From Manihot esculenta (lineage: Eukaryota > Streptophyta > Magnoliopsida > Malpighiales > Euphorbiaceae), in assembly GCF_001659605.2 (NCBI RefSeq), contig NC_035164.2:23416500-23480499 (forward strand): 64,000 nt of DNA. The letters are read 5' to 3'. Position numbers and translations under genes: made by a program. Below, piece after piece: positions 22,594 to 35,600 of the stretch (its first letter is position 1; each line of letters opens with the position of its first letter). Below the pieces are notes generated by a model that was not told where the DNA came from, searched no databases, and saw only the letters and a program-made list of their open reading frames with translations.

Positions 22594-25500
22594 ATGTCTG
22601 GTGACCTTGCCCTTTTTGATTCCATTTCCAAGCTAAAAACACCTAGACATGTCAGACTACCAGATGGAAGAACAAAACTTATTACCCACATTGGAACCAT
22701 TCAACTTTCACCTAGAATTACCTTGTTCAATACACTTTACATCACAGATTTTCATTGCAATCTTTTGTTTGTGAATTACCATGCCTTTACCTGTAAAATC
22801 TTTGTTACTCAATATCCTGACCACTGTGTGTTGCAGGATTTGCAGAGTAAAGAAGAAATTGATGTTGGATTAGTTGTTGGTAGGTTATATCATATCAACA
22901 AACAGTCCTTTTCCATTACAAAAGTAAATAATGCTTGTACAGCACATGAACCTCACTTGTTTCAACTTTGGCATAGCAGATTAGGGCATCCTTCTACCAA
23001 TAAAATGAGGCATTTATCTGTTGTACCCATCATTAGCAGTGATGTACTTCCTTGTACTGTTTGCCCAATGGCTAAACAAGAAAGACTTGTGTTTCCCTCC
23101 AAAGTTGAACATTCTCTCACTATCTTTGAATTGTTATATATGGATCTATGGGGACCATATAGAATTAAATCTGTGACAGGTGCATATTATATGTTCACCA
23201 TTGTTGATGATCATTCTAGGTTCACTTGGACCTATATGTTAAATTCCAAAACTCAAGTATCTTCTGTGTTAACCCATTTCCTTGCTCTTATTGAAAATCA
23301 GTTCAAAACTCATGTCAAAACTGTCAGAACAGATAATGGTTCTGAATTCTTAAGCAATGACTGTTTTTCCTTGTTTAGTTCTAAAGGTATTAGACACCAA
23401 AGGACATGCATATATACTCCACAGCAAAATGGAGTTGTTGAAAGGAAACACAAGCATTTGCTACAAGTGGCAAGGTCCTTAATGTTTCAATCCAAGTTTC
23501 CTTCACATTTTTGGTCAGAAACTCTTTTAACTGCCACACATTTGATTAATAGACTACCATCGGAAATTTTAAAATGGAAAAGTCCATATGAGTTAGTTCA
23601 TGGTCATAAACCCAAACTTGATTATCTGAGAGTTATAGGAAGTTTATGTTTTGCCACAAATCTGTCTCCTGGCAAAACAAAATTTTATGTCAGAGGTCTA
23701 CCAAGTGTCCTATTGGGCTATGGTCCACAACAGAAAGGATACAAACTGTATAATCTTCATACTAAACAAATTTACATTTCTAGAGATGTTAGATTTCATG
23801 AAAATGTGTTTTCCTTTCATCTCACTAACCCTTCATCTGTTACAGACTTCTGTTTGCCTGAATGTATAGTAGATGAAATGGCTATACATTCTTCCTCTAT
23901 TCCTATTGAACCTTCTTTCAATCCTCTTACAGATCAAATTCCCAATGCAAACGTCTTTGATATATCCTTATCTTCTCCAACCCCATCCATGGGTTTGTCA
24001 TCACCAATACATAATTCAACTCCTGTTGAACCAAATATTGAGTTAGAACCTTTATCTACAGAAATTACTATGCCTGAGTCTTCACTATCCCAACCAGTTA
24101 GGAGAAGCACAAGAGTAAAACAAACACCAAAATGGTTAACTGATTTTATTATTCCTTCCAATATATCCAACAGCAATGCTGCCTTTACTGTCTGTAATTC
24201 TGTAAATTCTGCTAACGCTTATCCTCCCCATATTATTTTTTCCACTTCTTATAATGCTTTCCAGGCACAAGTGTCTCAAATCCAGGAACCTTGTTCTTAC
24301 AAGCAAGCTACAAAAGAAATTAATTGGATCAATGCCATGCAAATGGAACTTGATGCCCTGGAGAAAAATAAAACTTGGATAATGTCTGCCTTACCTAAAA
24401 ACAAGAAACCTATTGGTAGCAAATGGGTATACAGAATTAAGTACAAGCCAGATGGATCAATTGATAAATTCAAAGCCAGGTTAGTGGCCAAAGGATTTAC
24501 ATAGTTGTTGGGACTTGATTACACAGAAACTTATTCTCCAGTGGCAAAGTTAGTAACTGTCAGACTATTACTTGCTGTTTGTACAAGCTTAAACTGGCAT
24601 TTACATCAACTTGATGTTAACAATGCTTATCTTCATGGTGAGCTTGATGAAGAAATATATATGGTGCCACCGGAGGGTTATGCTAAAGCTTTGCCGGGTC
24701 AGTATTGTAAGCTTAATAAGTCCCTTTATGGCCTGAAACAAGTAGGCAGACAATGGAACAAAATGTTTACTGCTACTATAGCAGAAATTGGCTTTGTGCA
24801 GTCCACTCATGATAATTGCCTGTTTATTAAAGGTAATGGAGATCAATTTCTGGCTTTATTAGTCTATGTTGATGATATATTGTTGACCGGACCAAATGAA
24901 CATTTAATTGATGATGTCAAACAGTTTCTAGACAAGACTTTTACTATAAAAGATCTTGGTTCAGCAAAGTTTTTTCTTGGAATTGAGATTGCAAGATCAC
25001 AACATGGCATGTTTATTTCCCAGAAAAAGTTCATTACTGATATGCTTTCTGAGGCTGATATGTTAGATTGCAAAGCTGTTTGTACACCTTTAATACAAGG
25101 CTTGAAACTTGTTCCTGAAATGAGGGCTCCAATTGATAATCCAGAAATGTATAGAAGGCTAGTTGGCAGGTTGATTTATTTGAGTTTAACAAGGCCTGAT
25201 ATAGCTCAAGGTGTTCAACAGCTTACACAATTTATGCAGAGCCCTTGTTCTGATAATTTGAAATCAGCACTGCATTTACTAAAGTACCTCAAAGGGACAC
25301 TGTCGCATGGTCTCTATTATCCAGTTGAATCAAGTTTACAGTTAATTGCATATTGTGATGCAGATTGGGCCACATGCACCATAACCCGGAAGTTGGTTAC
25401 AGGCTATTGTGTGTTTCTTGGAGATTCTTTAGTTTCTTGGAAAACCAAGAAACAAGCAACTGTTAGTAGATCATCTGCTGAAGCAGAATATAGATCAATG

Positions 25501-25824
25501 GCAACTACAGTTTGTGAACTTCAGTGGATTAGTTACGTTTTACAGGATCTTCAAGTCCCTTTACACTTGCCAATTCCTTTGAAATGTGATAATCTTGCTG
25601 CCATGCATATTGCGGTAAATCCAGTGTTTCATAAGAGAACAAAACACTTGGATATTGACTGCCATATTGTTAGAGAGAAATTAAAAGCTGGATTCATCAC
25701 TACTTCTCATGTTCCATCAAAATTTCAGATAGCAGATATGTTTACCAAGGTTCTTCCTGCTGCTGCATTCAAATTTCTTGTTTCCAAGCTAGGAATGGTT
25801 CATATTTTCCCATCCCAAGCTTGA
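22594..25824 (+). pseudogene. copia Pol: integrase, reverse transcriptase, RNase H
   Basis: Continuation of the copia polyprotein after the nested insertion. Domain order is that of Ty1/copia. Pre-integrase zinc region: LWHSRLGHPS with later CTVC. Integrase core: MDLWGPY, RTDNGSEF and PQQNGVVERK, supplying D, D and E. Reverse transcriptase: KWVYRIKYKPDGSIDKFKAR, LDVNNAYLHGELDEE and LVYVDDILL, with YVDD at 24865-24876. RNase H: AYCDADWA and SSAEAEYRSM. A TAG stop at 24502-24504 interrupts the frame just after KARLVAKGFT, a position usually held by glutamine, so one transition explains it. The frame then runs unbroken to the TGA at 25822-25824. Not functional as it stands. Confidence 0.95.
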
Positions 25825-25832
25825 GAGGGGGC
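25821..25832 (+). other. copia polypurine tract
   Basis: TTGAGAGGGGGC, overlapping the stop codon and abutting the 3' LTR at 25833. Confidence 0.85.
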
Positions 25833-26190
25833 TGTTAATATATAAACTGCAGTAACTTTAGCAATGTGGCAATGACAGCAACAACAGCAGCTTCCGGTAG
25901 CTTCCAGCAACTTCTAGAACTTATTTGCTGTTATTTTATACTTCTCTCAAGTGGACTTCTCTCCAAAGGAGTTACAACTAATTTCTCTCAAGTTACTTAG
26001 CAATGAAGTGTTTCAAAACAGCTGTTTAATTTATGAGCCAAATTTAGTGCCAATTCTGTTTTAATAGTTAGTTAGAATGGAAGATTCTGGATTAGTTAAG
26101 AGTTGTATAAATAGTAGAAGCAGGAGCTTAGATTAACGGATTGTACAATTGTAATCATTTTTTGATCATTAATGTCTTCATTTCTTCTCA
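25833..26190 (+). repeat. copia 3' LTR
   Basis: 358 bp from TGTTAATATATAAACTGC to TTCTTCTCA. TATAAATA recurs near 26106. Followed by the target duplication GAGTG. Confidence 0.93.
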
Positions 26191-26300
26191 GAGTGCTAAC
26201 AGCCGAAAAGATAAAATCGAGAAATTAATAAGTCACGACACACTTTAAAAGTTTGCTAGAAAGAACAGACAAGAGAGAAGGCTCGAACCTGAAGTAAAAA
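26191..26300 (+). pseudogene. Tat-type gag, third fragment
   Basis: Immediately after the copia target duplication the Tat Gag resumes with the cysteine of the zinc knuckle and a segment resembling QLKDEIExLIxxGxL, broken by stops. Recognisable similarity stops near 26295. No Tat pol follows, so that element is truncated here. Confidence 0.6.
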
Positions 26301-27159
26301 ATATAAAATTATTTTATACATTTTTAGAGTCTTATTAAGACCTTTATATATAAATTTATATATATATTTTATTTTTTAAATTAAAATTAAATAATAAAAA
26401 AATGATTTTATTAGAAAATATTTTTTAAATACAAATTATTTTCTACAAATAAAAAAACTTTAAAATTAAAAAAAATCATAACAATTAAATATGAACCATT
26501 ACATCATAAATAGCTTATTTAAGAAAAATTTAGGAATGATCTCATTTATTATTTACTGAAAAAAAAAAAAACTTTTTCGTTTTCTATTTTAAAGATCCAA
26601 TACTTCAATTTCTAAAGTTTGATTCATTAAAATTAAATATTTTTCCGTAAAAAATCACCGTTAAGGATAATAAAAATGATCAAATTATCCTTTTTAAAAA
26701 TCAACACTTTAGTTCTTAAAATTTAATTTCTGCAAATTTATAAATCTCCCAATCAAATAATCAAATCAATAAAATCTCATTTATAAATTAAAGCAATAAA
26801 ATGAAAATTTCAAACCAATCTCCACAAATAAATAAAGATTTCAATATATTAAAGATTCAAACTCAATAAATATAATAAAAATCAAAGGAAAAAAATATTT
26901 TTTCATCTCTGAGATATAATATAATTAACAGATTTGTCCCTCTACTTTTTGAACCTAACGCTTTAACCTCTGAAATTTAATTCCGTCAAAATCAAGAAGG
27001 AAAATCTCAAATTCAATATCCATAAATAAATAAAAATTTTAATAAATTCAATATTCAAACTCAACAAATATAATAAAAATAAAAATATATAAAATTTAAA
27101 TTATTAAAAATAAAAAATTAAAATTTAATAAAAGTTATTTTTGTAATGCTGTTCATTAT
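26301..27159. other. AT-rich intergenic stretch, no gene seen
   Basis: Very AT-rich. Contains short segments that recur in inverted orientation near 27600-27670, such as ACACTTTAGTTCTTAAAATT around 26705, suggesting an old inverted-repeat element. No coding potential. Confidence 0.5.
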
Positions 27160-27480
27160 CGATCACTACTTGCTATTTAAAAAATGCATTAAAATGTTTT
27201 GACATTTTAAAAAGTCTACTAGTTAGTCCTTCTATTAATTTTAGCCTTTAAGTATTATAAAAAAGAAATTTAAAATATCTTGATACAGATGGACTAATTA
27301 GTAAATTTTTTAATAATTGAAGGGATCACCTAATAAGTTTTTTAAAACTATAGAGACTAAATAGTAAAATGCTTAATGACAAAATTAACAGAGGGATTGA
27401 CTAGTAAACTTTTTTAAAACGTCAAGAATGTTTTAATATGTTTTTTAAAATTAATGGACTAAATAGCGAGTTTCTCCATA
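27160..27480. mobile_element. MITE-like hairpin with long inverted ends
   Basis: About 310-320 bp. The left arm (about 27168-27250, starting ACTTGCTATTTA) is the approximate reverse complement of the right arm (about 27385-27471, ending TAAATAGCGAGT) over 70-80 bp with a few mismatches. There is no coding sequence. Target duplication not resolved in the AT-rich flanks. Confidence 0.6.
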
Positions 27481-27908
27481 TTATAAAAACTAAATAGTAA
27501 TTTTTTTTATTTTATTATTGATAAAAGTGTTTTTAAGATTATATTTATTCTCCATTAAGTGTAAATTATTAACCTTAATAAAAATTTTTGATGGAAAAAT
27601 TTTAGATTTTAATGGAATTAAATTTTAAATATTAAAGTGTTGATATTCTAAAATTAGGGAGATTAATTCATTAATTATATCATATCTTAATGATTAAAAA
27701 ATAATTTTTTCTATTTACTATTATGAGAAAGTTACTTTCATAAAATAAAATGAAATTAATTTTGCTGTTTTATAAAATTTTAGAATATAAATTTCTGCTT
27801 GTTTGTGAAAATAATTTATATTTAAAAAAATTTGTAAAAATTATTTATTTATTTATTTTTATTATTTAATTTTAATTTAAAAAATAAAATATATTAACAG
27901 ATTTATAC

Positions 27909-27961
<53 letters not shown>

Positions 27962-28209
27962 ATATATATATAAGTGGAAGGTGAAAAATAATGAGATGGT
28001 CCATAATACCCTTAAACTTTTAAATTATTTACAATCATATTTAATTATTTAAATAGTTGATAATTTTAATTTTTAAAATTTAATTTTAAAAATAAATGAT
28101 AATATTATATTTTATATTAATCTTAATTAGTTAAAAAAATTCAAAGAGATATATAAAATATAATAATATTAAATGTTTTAAAGTAAGAATATAAATTAGA
28201 TGGTAATTT

Positions 28210-28253
<44 letters not shown>

Positions 28254-29620
28254 TAAGTAGATTAGTATAAATTATTTAATATTATGCTATAATATGATTA
28301 TTATAAAATTATATCATATAATAAAATTAATATAAAAGTAAATTTTTAAATATTTAAAAAATATGAAATTAAATGTTTTTGTAAATATATATGGGAGAAT
28401 TTATTTATTAATAATTAATTAAGTACATAAATAATGATATTTGTAGTTTAGACTTTTTATAATAACATATTATTATATATCAAATAAGATATAACAATTA
28501 CGGTTAAATTTAATTAAAGTTATCATATGAATAAAACATCTTTTTATATTGTTTTGCAATATGAATGATAATATTATATTTTATATTAATTTTAATTAAT
28601 TAAAAAAATTTCAAAAAATATAAAATATAATAATATTAAAATTTTAATATATCTACTATTAAATTTATAGGTTTTGATATTCATATATATATGATAATTA
28701 AAAAAATTAAAATTTTATGTACGATTATTAAAATAACAGACTTAAATATTATTTAAAAATATCAAAAATAATTATTATAATATTAAAATAATAGTAGATA
28801 ATTATTATTTATTTGAATGTGATTGAGTTGTGGTCATAATAATTAGTAAAATTTAATTAAAATTCATAATAGATATTAGCCTTTCAATTTCATATTCCAA
28901 TTGTATGGTTAGCTTTTCAATTTTCAAAAATATTATTTGTACTGTTTTCTTAATCTCTAATTTACGTGTATAGCTAATTTAGGTTTATGTTGGGCTTAAG
29001 TTTTTATAATTTATGGAATTTATGTTATTACATATTTGATTTGATATATTTATTTAAATAAAATTTAAAAGGTTAAATAATTTTTTTACTATTAGATTGG
29101 TTTTATTTTTATCTGTATTTAATTTAATTTTTCAAATATTTTGTGTAATGTTCATATAAACTGTAACTAAAAAAATATATATATATTTTGAGTTCAAAAT
29201 ATATAATTTTTTTTTTTCATATAAACATCCCATGAAAAGATTAAAAAAAGAAAAAATAAATTACAAGTTTTTTTTTAATATTCAAAAATAATTTTTTTGT
29301 AAATGCCAAATAATGATTTTATCTAATAAAATATTTTTTTTTAAATTCAACTATTTTAAAATATAATTATACAATATATAAAAAATTGAAAATCATTAAA
29401 ATGATCAATTGTAATTTAATATAAATTAATTTAAAATAAATATATTTATATTGATTTTTATTTTGATGAATGAATGAGATAAGTATATGAAATTAAAATT
29501 GAAACTAAAAAAATTTTAAAAATATTTAAATAAATATTTATTGAAATTAAGATTGAACTAATAATAATTTAATGGTATATATTTTTTAAATAATAAAATT
29601 ATTCTATAATTAATGATGTT
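27481..29620. other. AT-rich intergenic stretch with microsatellites
   Basis: No gene seen. Contains (TCTA)n at 27907-27961 followed by (TA)n, a second (TA)n run at 28217-28250, and two similar blocks (about 28085-28170 and 28565-28640) around TGATAATATTATATTTTATA. Confidence 0.6.
27907..27972. repeat. (TCTA)n / (TA)n compound microsatellite
   Basis: About 13 uninterrupted TCTA units followed directly by TA repeats. Confidence 0.95.
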
Positions 29621-29623
29621 TAT

Positions 29624-30528
29624 TTTTTTTATAGCAAAACTATTGATTGTATTAATAAAATTCTATCATACAAAGAGTGATATTATCGCAAATAGAGAGA
29701 CGATTATGTCTGATAAATTCTCTAGCCAAAATATGAATAGTTAGAGTATCATTACGATAAACTCATCTAACAAAAATATCAGTTTTAGAGTCTAACAAAA
29801 ATTTACAATCATTCAAAATCAAACCAGATAATTTGGCAAAAATACTCCTCAAGTGCCTGTCTAAATCCCTACATAATATAATTTGGTAAAAATACTCTTT
29901 CTTCTTTCTCACTCTCGAGTATAAATCAAATAATTAAAGTCTCCCGAATAAAGTTACGGAAGAGAGTTTCTACGAACTTGAATAAGATTTCAAGACTGAT
30001 ATCGTCGTTGCGATTCCAGAAACTCATAATAATTAGTAAACCTTCATTGAATATTACCTTCCGAAACAAACGAATCAATAAAATTTCAGATTACAAAAAG
30101 CCTCCTCTCAGTCTTATCTATTGACTCAGAAGCAATCATTAAAATGTAAAAAATTATGAAAAAAAATTCATACGAGAACTAAGAGTTTTTATTTCCATCA
30201 AAAATAAAATGTTCAGCTTGTAACTAGAAATCAAATCCTTTAATACATTAATTGTCCGAGGATTGCCGCCATAAATTTATATTGGATTGTATATGAGAAA
30301 TATTCCTACCATACAGAAATCATGAGTGACAATCAAAATATCTCTAGAGCTCTTAACAGGGATAACAATATCTTTTTTTTCATCGATAGTCAATTGACGC
30401 AGATCATCTTTCATGGATAAAGGGAAAGAAAAAGTTAAGTTTAAAGAAAAGGAAAGACGAGAGTATCGAATTATAAAGGAACCACAGAGAGAAACATGGT
30501 TCGAAAGTTCTGTTATGTAAATTTTCAT
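29624..30528 (-). pseudogene. Internally deleted LINE relic
   Basis: Minus-strand non-LTR retrotransposon remains. At about 30430-30280 lies a start resembling plant LINE ORF1 (DUF4283 type): MKDDLRQLTIDEKKDIVIP, then CMVGIFLIYNPI. Directly after, at about 30270-30150, comes the beginning of an endonuclease domain (GNPRTINVLKDLISS then FLMEIK). At about 29880-29650 follows the end of the RNase H domain (LILNDCKFLLDS). An A-rich tract at the 3' end near 29624-29635 fits a LINE tail. Reverse transcriptase and most of ORF1 and endonuclease are missing although the order is retained, so the copy suffered at least two large internal deletions. Stops are present. Confidence 0.6.
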
Positions 30529-30829
30529 TAATGAAGTTTATTAACATGTGTTATTAATTAGTAATCGTTTAATAATTTAAACTCTCATTTCCAATAATCT
30601 GGTCAACTCCTTATTTCCTAATCTTCAATTTAAATTATTTATATATTATTAATTTTGATAAAAATATAATTTTTGATAAATATTTCAATTTTAAATTAAA
30701 GATTAAATTATTATAAAAAATATAAATAATTTAATAATATAAAAATATAAATAATTTAATAATTTCCGAATAAAAATTGTTTTATATAATCACTTTATAC
30801 AATAAATAGATTTTATATATTTCTAAAAT

Positions 30830-31030
30830 TATTGCGCGATAACTCTTAAACAATCCAACTTAACACATAAATTTATAAAATTAAGCTCCACTATTAAATG
30901 CAGCCAGTATGAAATGCCATCCTCATTGCGAAAAACCAACTTAATCTAACCATACCAGATCAAGCAATCCCTACATCAATCTTCATTTTAACAAAATCAT
31001 AAGGAGGTCGAGACCAACTTCCAAATATAG
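30830..31030 (-). pseudogene. LINE RNase H fragment (unit 1)
   Basis: On the minus strand a WSRPPYDFVKMKIDVGI segment resembles the start of the RNase H domain of plant LINE polyproteins (WxxPxxGxVKxNxDxA). It is followed by broken pieces. A longer copy at 49566-49840 in unit 2 keeps FRNEDGILMTSASKILKAMA, missing here through a deletion of about 40 bp. Confidence 0.55.
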
Positions 31031-32660
31031 GAAGAATTATAAAATTATTCTTTAAATTATTTAGCACGAATATCTGATTTATCTAATATTTCAATAATAT
31101 ATTTTGAACAAATTAAATCTCACAAAAATAAAAAAGAGTACATCAAGTTAAATTAATTTGAGCCAATTCGAAAATATATCGAATTCTAACGAATCTCTTT
31201 ATGATAAATAGATTCATTTTTGAATTTGAATAAACTGATTTTTCTCTATTAAACCTTATTGATTTTATATAAACTTTAGTAATAGAAGTTTTTTTAAAAG
31301 AAGCAAACTCTCGTTTCTCTTAGCCATAGAAAGTACATGCGTAAAACTTATCATAAAAAAAGAGAGCTAATTATATATAATTCTTGACTCAATCTAGTAC
31401 GTCTATCAATAAATAAATAATATTTATTTTACTTAACGTACATATTTTTTAATATTATACCACTTTATACAATTTTAGCCAATAGCTAATAAAAATTTTT
31501 AATTATGGATAAATTCTTATATTCTCTCACTTGACATGATGATTAAATGATATAAATTCATATAAATTGAAATAAACAAATTCTTTCGTTATATCTTTCA
31601 TAAATGTCGTGCTAAATAAATTATTAAGTGCGAACTATGGCGATGATATATTGTTTAGTCATATACTCCTTTCATATACCAAATACTAATAATTTATTCT
31701 AGTAGGATCATAATGGATATATTATAATACATCATTATCCACATTAATATCTCAAAAACCTTTCCTATTTTCAATCATTCAATCATTCAATGATTATGCG
31801 CACGCAATCATAATAAAACAGAAAATTCATAAAAATAAGTAAAAACCACATCATTGAGCTCAAAGTATTTCATAGCTAATACATAATTCATTAATATAAC
31901 CAACTTTCATTCTATTAGAATGTCGTGTGATTGTAATTTTTCAATCAATAATCTATAATCATGAGATCGCTCTTAATTATATACTTAATAAATTCTCTTT
32001 TTCTTTGAATTTTCTACTTTAACACCAAAGGTAAGAAAAATATATTATTTTTAAAGAAAAATATTATTGCAGAATTATACCAACAAATTGTCAGCGCGGC
32101 TTGATAATCAATAATGTTGTTGATTGCACAAGCCCTGAGATAAAATTACAGATTCGTAATACATAAATTGCAATTTTAAAATATACCACAAATTATGCTT
32201 GACAATACAGTGACAAACTATATTGCCTTTTGCTGCTTCTATTAGTCACTCTTTAGTTACTCTTTAGTCAAAACTTCAAATACTATCTTAAATGCTATTT
32301 GATGTTGCAACTTTGTTTTTTTTTTCTCCTATATCCTAAAAAAATTGAGAATCGCAATAGCAAAAAGCACTTAACATTTATTTAAAATGTGAATTTCTCT
32401 CCCATAAATTAGGAGACAAATAAATAACTTTTGTTATCTAAAAAAAAAAAGTGATGCATGTTAATGTAATTATGGTCATAAAATTAAGAGATGAGAGTAT
32501 AATCAACTTGTAATAAAAAAAAATGTAATCAATAACTAATCAGTGGCATTTGACTTAGATTTTGGCAAGACAAGACTTAAAATAGAAATAAAAGCAAGGA
32601 TTGATAAAATAAGAGAGAATTAATATGATATAAGAAATCCCAGAAACAACATGGAAGTGC
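31031..32660. other. AT-rich 3' flank of MATH pseudogene, no gene seen
   Basis: Homologous to 49841-52223 in unit 2. Unit 2 has about 800 bp extra (51008-51808), joined here at CTTCTATTAG/TCACTCTTTAG near 32245. No open frame resembles a known family. Confidence 0.55.
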
Positions 32661-35600
32661 TTACGAAATGTTAAGCTTTCCAAGAACCAAATCCTCCTTG
32701 TATAGCTTCCAACGAACATTAGCTAATGCTAGTTTCTCTTTAGCTCCAAGCCAATCCACATTAGCCTGCTTGATTTCACTTTCCAGATTTTTCCATTCTT
32801 CTAAATCTTTGGAAGCTTCATTATTGGATTTCTCCAACTCAACCAAAACAGACTTCTTATGAGCAACAATATCTTCCTTCTGGGTAATTAAGAGTTGAAT
32901 TTCAGCCTCTAGTTTTTCTTCTTCTTTTGAAAGTCTTGAGAATTCAGCCTCCTTGTAACTTAGCTCCTCATGCCTTTATGCCAATTTTGCATCAAGAACA
33001 ACAGTTTTTTCCTGACAGAGATGTTCTGCGAGCTTGCGCAGTTTCTGCAGTGTTTATAGCCACAGGAACACTCTCTCCAAATTCTGCCAGGTGAGAGAGA
33101 AGGTCTTCCAGAATTATCTTCTCACTCAAATTGTCACTGTGTTGAATGAGTGTAACGATAATTCCCTCAATATTGCTATAGGCATTAGCTAGTTGTATAG
33201 CCTCTAATGACATATTAAAAAACCCTTTTAATGTTTCTTTTTGTTGCTGAACATCAAGTTTAGGTGCTTGGTTTGACATGGAGATTTCACTGCTCAAAGT
33301 TCTAGTCTTGCTTGCAAGTTCTATAGTAGACCCTTGTATATTGTATGCACATTTGGGGAAGGTTTTCTAGGCTCAAAGGGATGATCCTACCATGCCAACA
33401 AAAGAAACATGTCTATCAAACATTAAAATATCGGTTTTAGGTGACCAAAAAATCTACAGTTTGCAACTTGAGCAGTGTAATAGAAGGTGGAGTCATCAAT
33501 GCCTATTCTATATAATATATAAAATGGGAAGAATCAGTACTTTTTGAATAAACTTTTTCTAAGCTACCATCCGAGGAGGTTCTCCTTGCTATTAAAAAAC
33601 TTATAAATTAATGTGAATGAAGATCAGCAAATAACACCATCTGATATTATTATTGAACATTGCTTTTAGTGTTTATGATGCTAAAACTTAAAAGTTGTTA
33701 AACCTAATATATACTGCATAACCTTATATATGCAATACATAAAAAGAACAGAATTACCATTAAAGGAATAGTCTCAGCAATCATTGAAGGAGGTGGTGAA
33801 GACTTGATAACCTCTTTATCATTGGTGGGAATACCAGTTTGAATGCCTTCTATAGTCTGGTTCAGAGGTTTAGTTGTTAAAGGAGCTTCAATAACAGTTG
33901 TTGATACAACATTTGCTTTAGTATCAACTACTTTGTTTTGTAATAAAGGAACTTGGTTTGTTTGTGGTGCAATCACTGGCTCAGATGGTTTTGTTTCATT
34001 CCTTGCTACTTCCTTTGTAGGGTCCAGCCTGGAGTAATGCTGGATACTGTGAACAAGAACCTCCACTTCAACAAGAAGCATATTGCCCACAAGATACCCT
34101 TCTGCAGAATCTTTTATTTTGCCAAGAGGAATGAAAGATTTGAAACCCCAATCTTTTGCCAATGCTTGGAATACATGTCGTGTGTCTACAAAATATAAAA
34201 GGCAAAACAATGTTAGAAGCATTCTTAGACATTCCAATTATGATTTACAAAGAGGATAATTGTGATCAAAGTGTTCTCTCTTTTTTTTTTTTAATTGATG
34301 TGAGACGAAAGGGTGAATTAGTGGAAGCTTATTAGAAGACACTGGAAGTGATTCTCAAATGGAGACTTGGGCTGGAGAAGCAAATGCAATAAAAATTCTT
34401 CAATTTGCTGCATAACATGACAGGATTAGCCCCCTTGTTTGACTCCACAAAAGAAAAGCAACTTAGAAGACTAAGCTCGTTACCAAATTCTGTAGCCAAA
34501 GAAGAAGCAGAAGGAATTATGTGCCAATGAATCTATAGTTTTTCATTAATGCAGCAATTTGGTGAAGGCTGTGCCTGAATGGCACGAAGATGTAATCAAA
34601 GGTGTCAAGAATATGGTGGAGTTCTTGGGGGAGAAAAAAAAGGTGGTGTTGTATCAAGGACAACTTAATTTGAGAGATGGTACCGTTTCAACTGAATGGA
34701 AGGAAATAGAGAGGCTTCTTATAACGGAATGAAAGGTGTGGGTAGCAAATGGAGAGCTTGCTGGGTTTGTGCAAAGCGGGGGAGATTGAGCAGTATGGGT
34801 TTATCATAAAAGAAGAGTACATTGTTTAAACGCTTGCTGAAATTTATCCAAATTAACTAAATAGTCCTTATTTTTTCTAAGAAAAAAACTAATTAAAACA
34901 TATCTATATTTTGTAAAATATAAATCTTTAGTTCTTCAGTCAAAAAGATGTTAGTTAACTTGTCTTAGTCTCTTAAATGTTTATAGTTACTATTCATATT
35001 GTTTAATCACTCTAAACAAGGCCAAAATAAATTGACTAGCTTTTTTATTTTTAGGCTAAATTAAGCTTAAATTTTAACTTGTAAACTAATTTGACAAAAA
35101 AATAAAATGGGCTGAATTGAACATCATTAATAAACACAGATTTGGTCATGACTTATTTTGATAAGGATAGATAAATATTAAATAGGTAAGATATAAGATA
35201 TGTGTGGTTATATAGCTTAATTATGCTGAATCAGAGTACCTTCTCCGACTGTCAAACTATTGTTGAGTTGATTTTTAACTGCAAAGCTAATTTTTGCATC
35301 TCTAATCCATCCTTGTGGCAAACTTGTTGAATCAGCAACATCCAAGTATATTGACAAATGATTCACATTGTTTCCTTTGGGGAAAAGAAGCAAACACCTG
35401 CCGGACAATAAATAAAAAAGAAAAAAAATAAATTTTCAGGACCACATTGTTTCCTTTGGGAAAAATAAGCAAACACCTAACGAACAACAAATAAAAACAA
35501 ATTTTCAAGAAAATATTGCATCACAACAAAAAAAGAAAAAAAGTTAACAAGAAGAGATCAGGAGTACCAATTACAACCACCAGCACAGAAAACCTCTGAA

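Larger units (their letters stand above)
10903..26190 (+). mobile_element. Ty1/copia retrotransposon (carries nested gypsy)
   Basis: A complete Ty1/copia unit bounded by GAGTG direct repeats (10898-10902 and 26191-26195). LTRs are at 10903-11277 and 25833-26190, with an initiator-Met primer site, a Gag-Pol in two pieces and a polypurine tract. Without the nested gypsy element and its 5-bp duplication it is about 5.3 kb, normal for the superfamily. By eye the LTRs differ by eight substitutions, all transitions, plus an 11-bp and a 6-bp length difference, about 2 percent. The insertion is therefore older than the gypsy element inside it and younger than the Tat element it hit. It is not autonomous now because of a stop codon, a protease change and the insertion. 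Confidence 0.95.

Noticed and set aside
33843..34198. Plus-strand frames opposite the MATH pseudogene exon 4
   Set aside because: Antisense of a recognised exon; same frames recur opposite the other copies.
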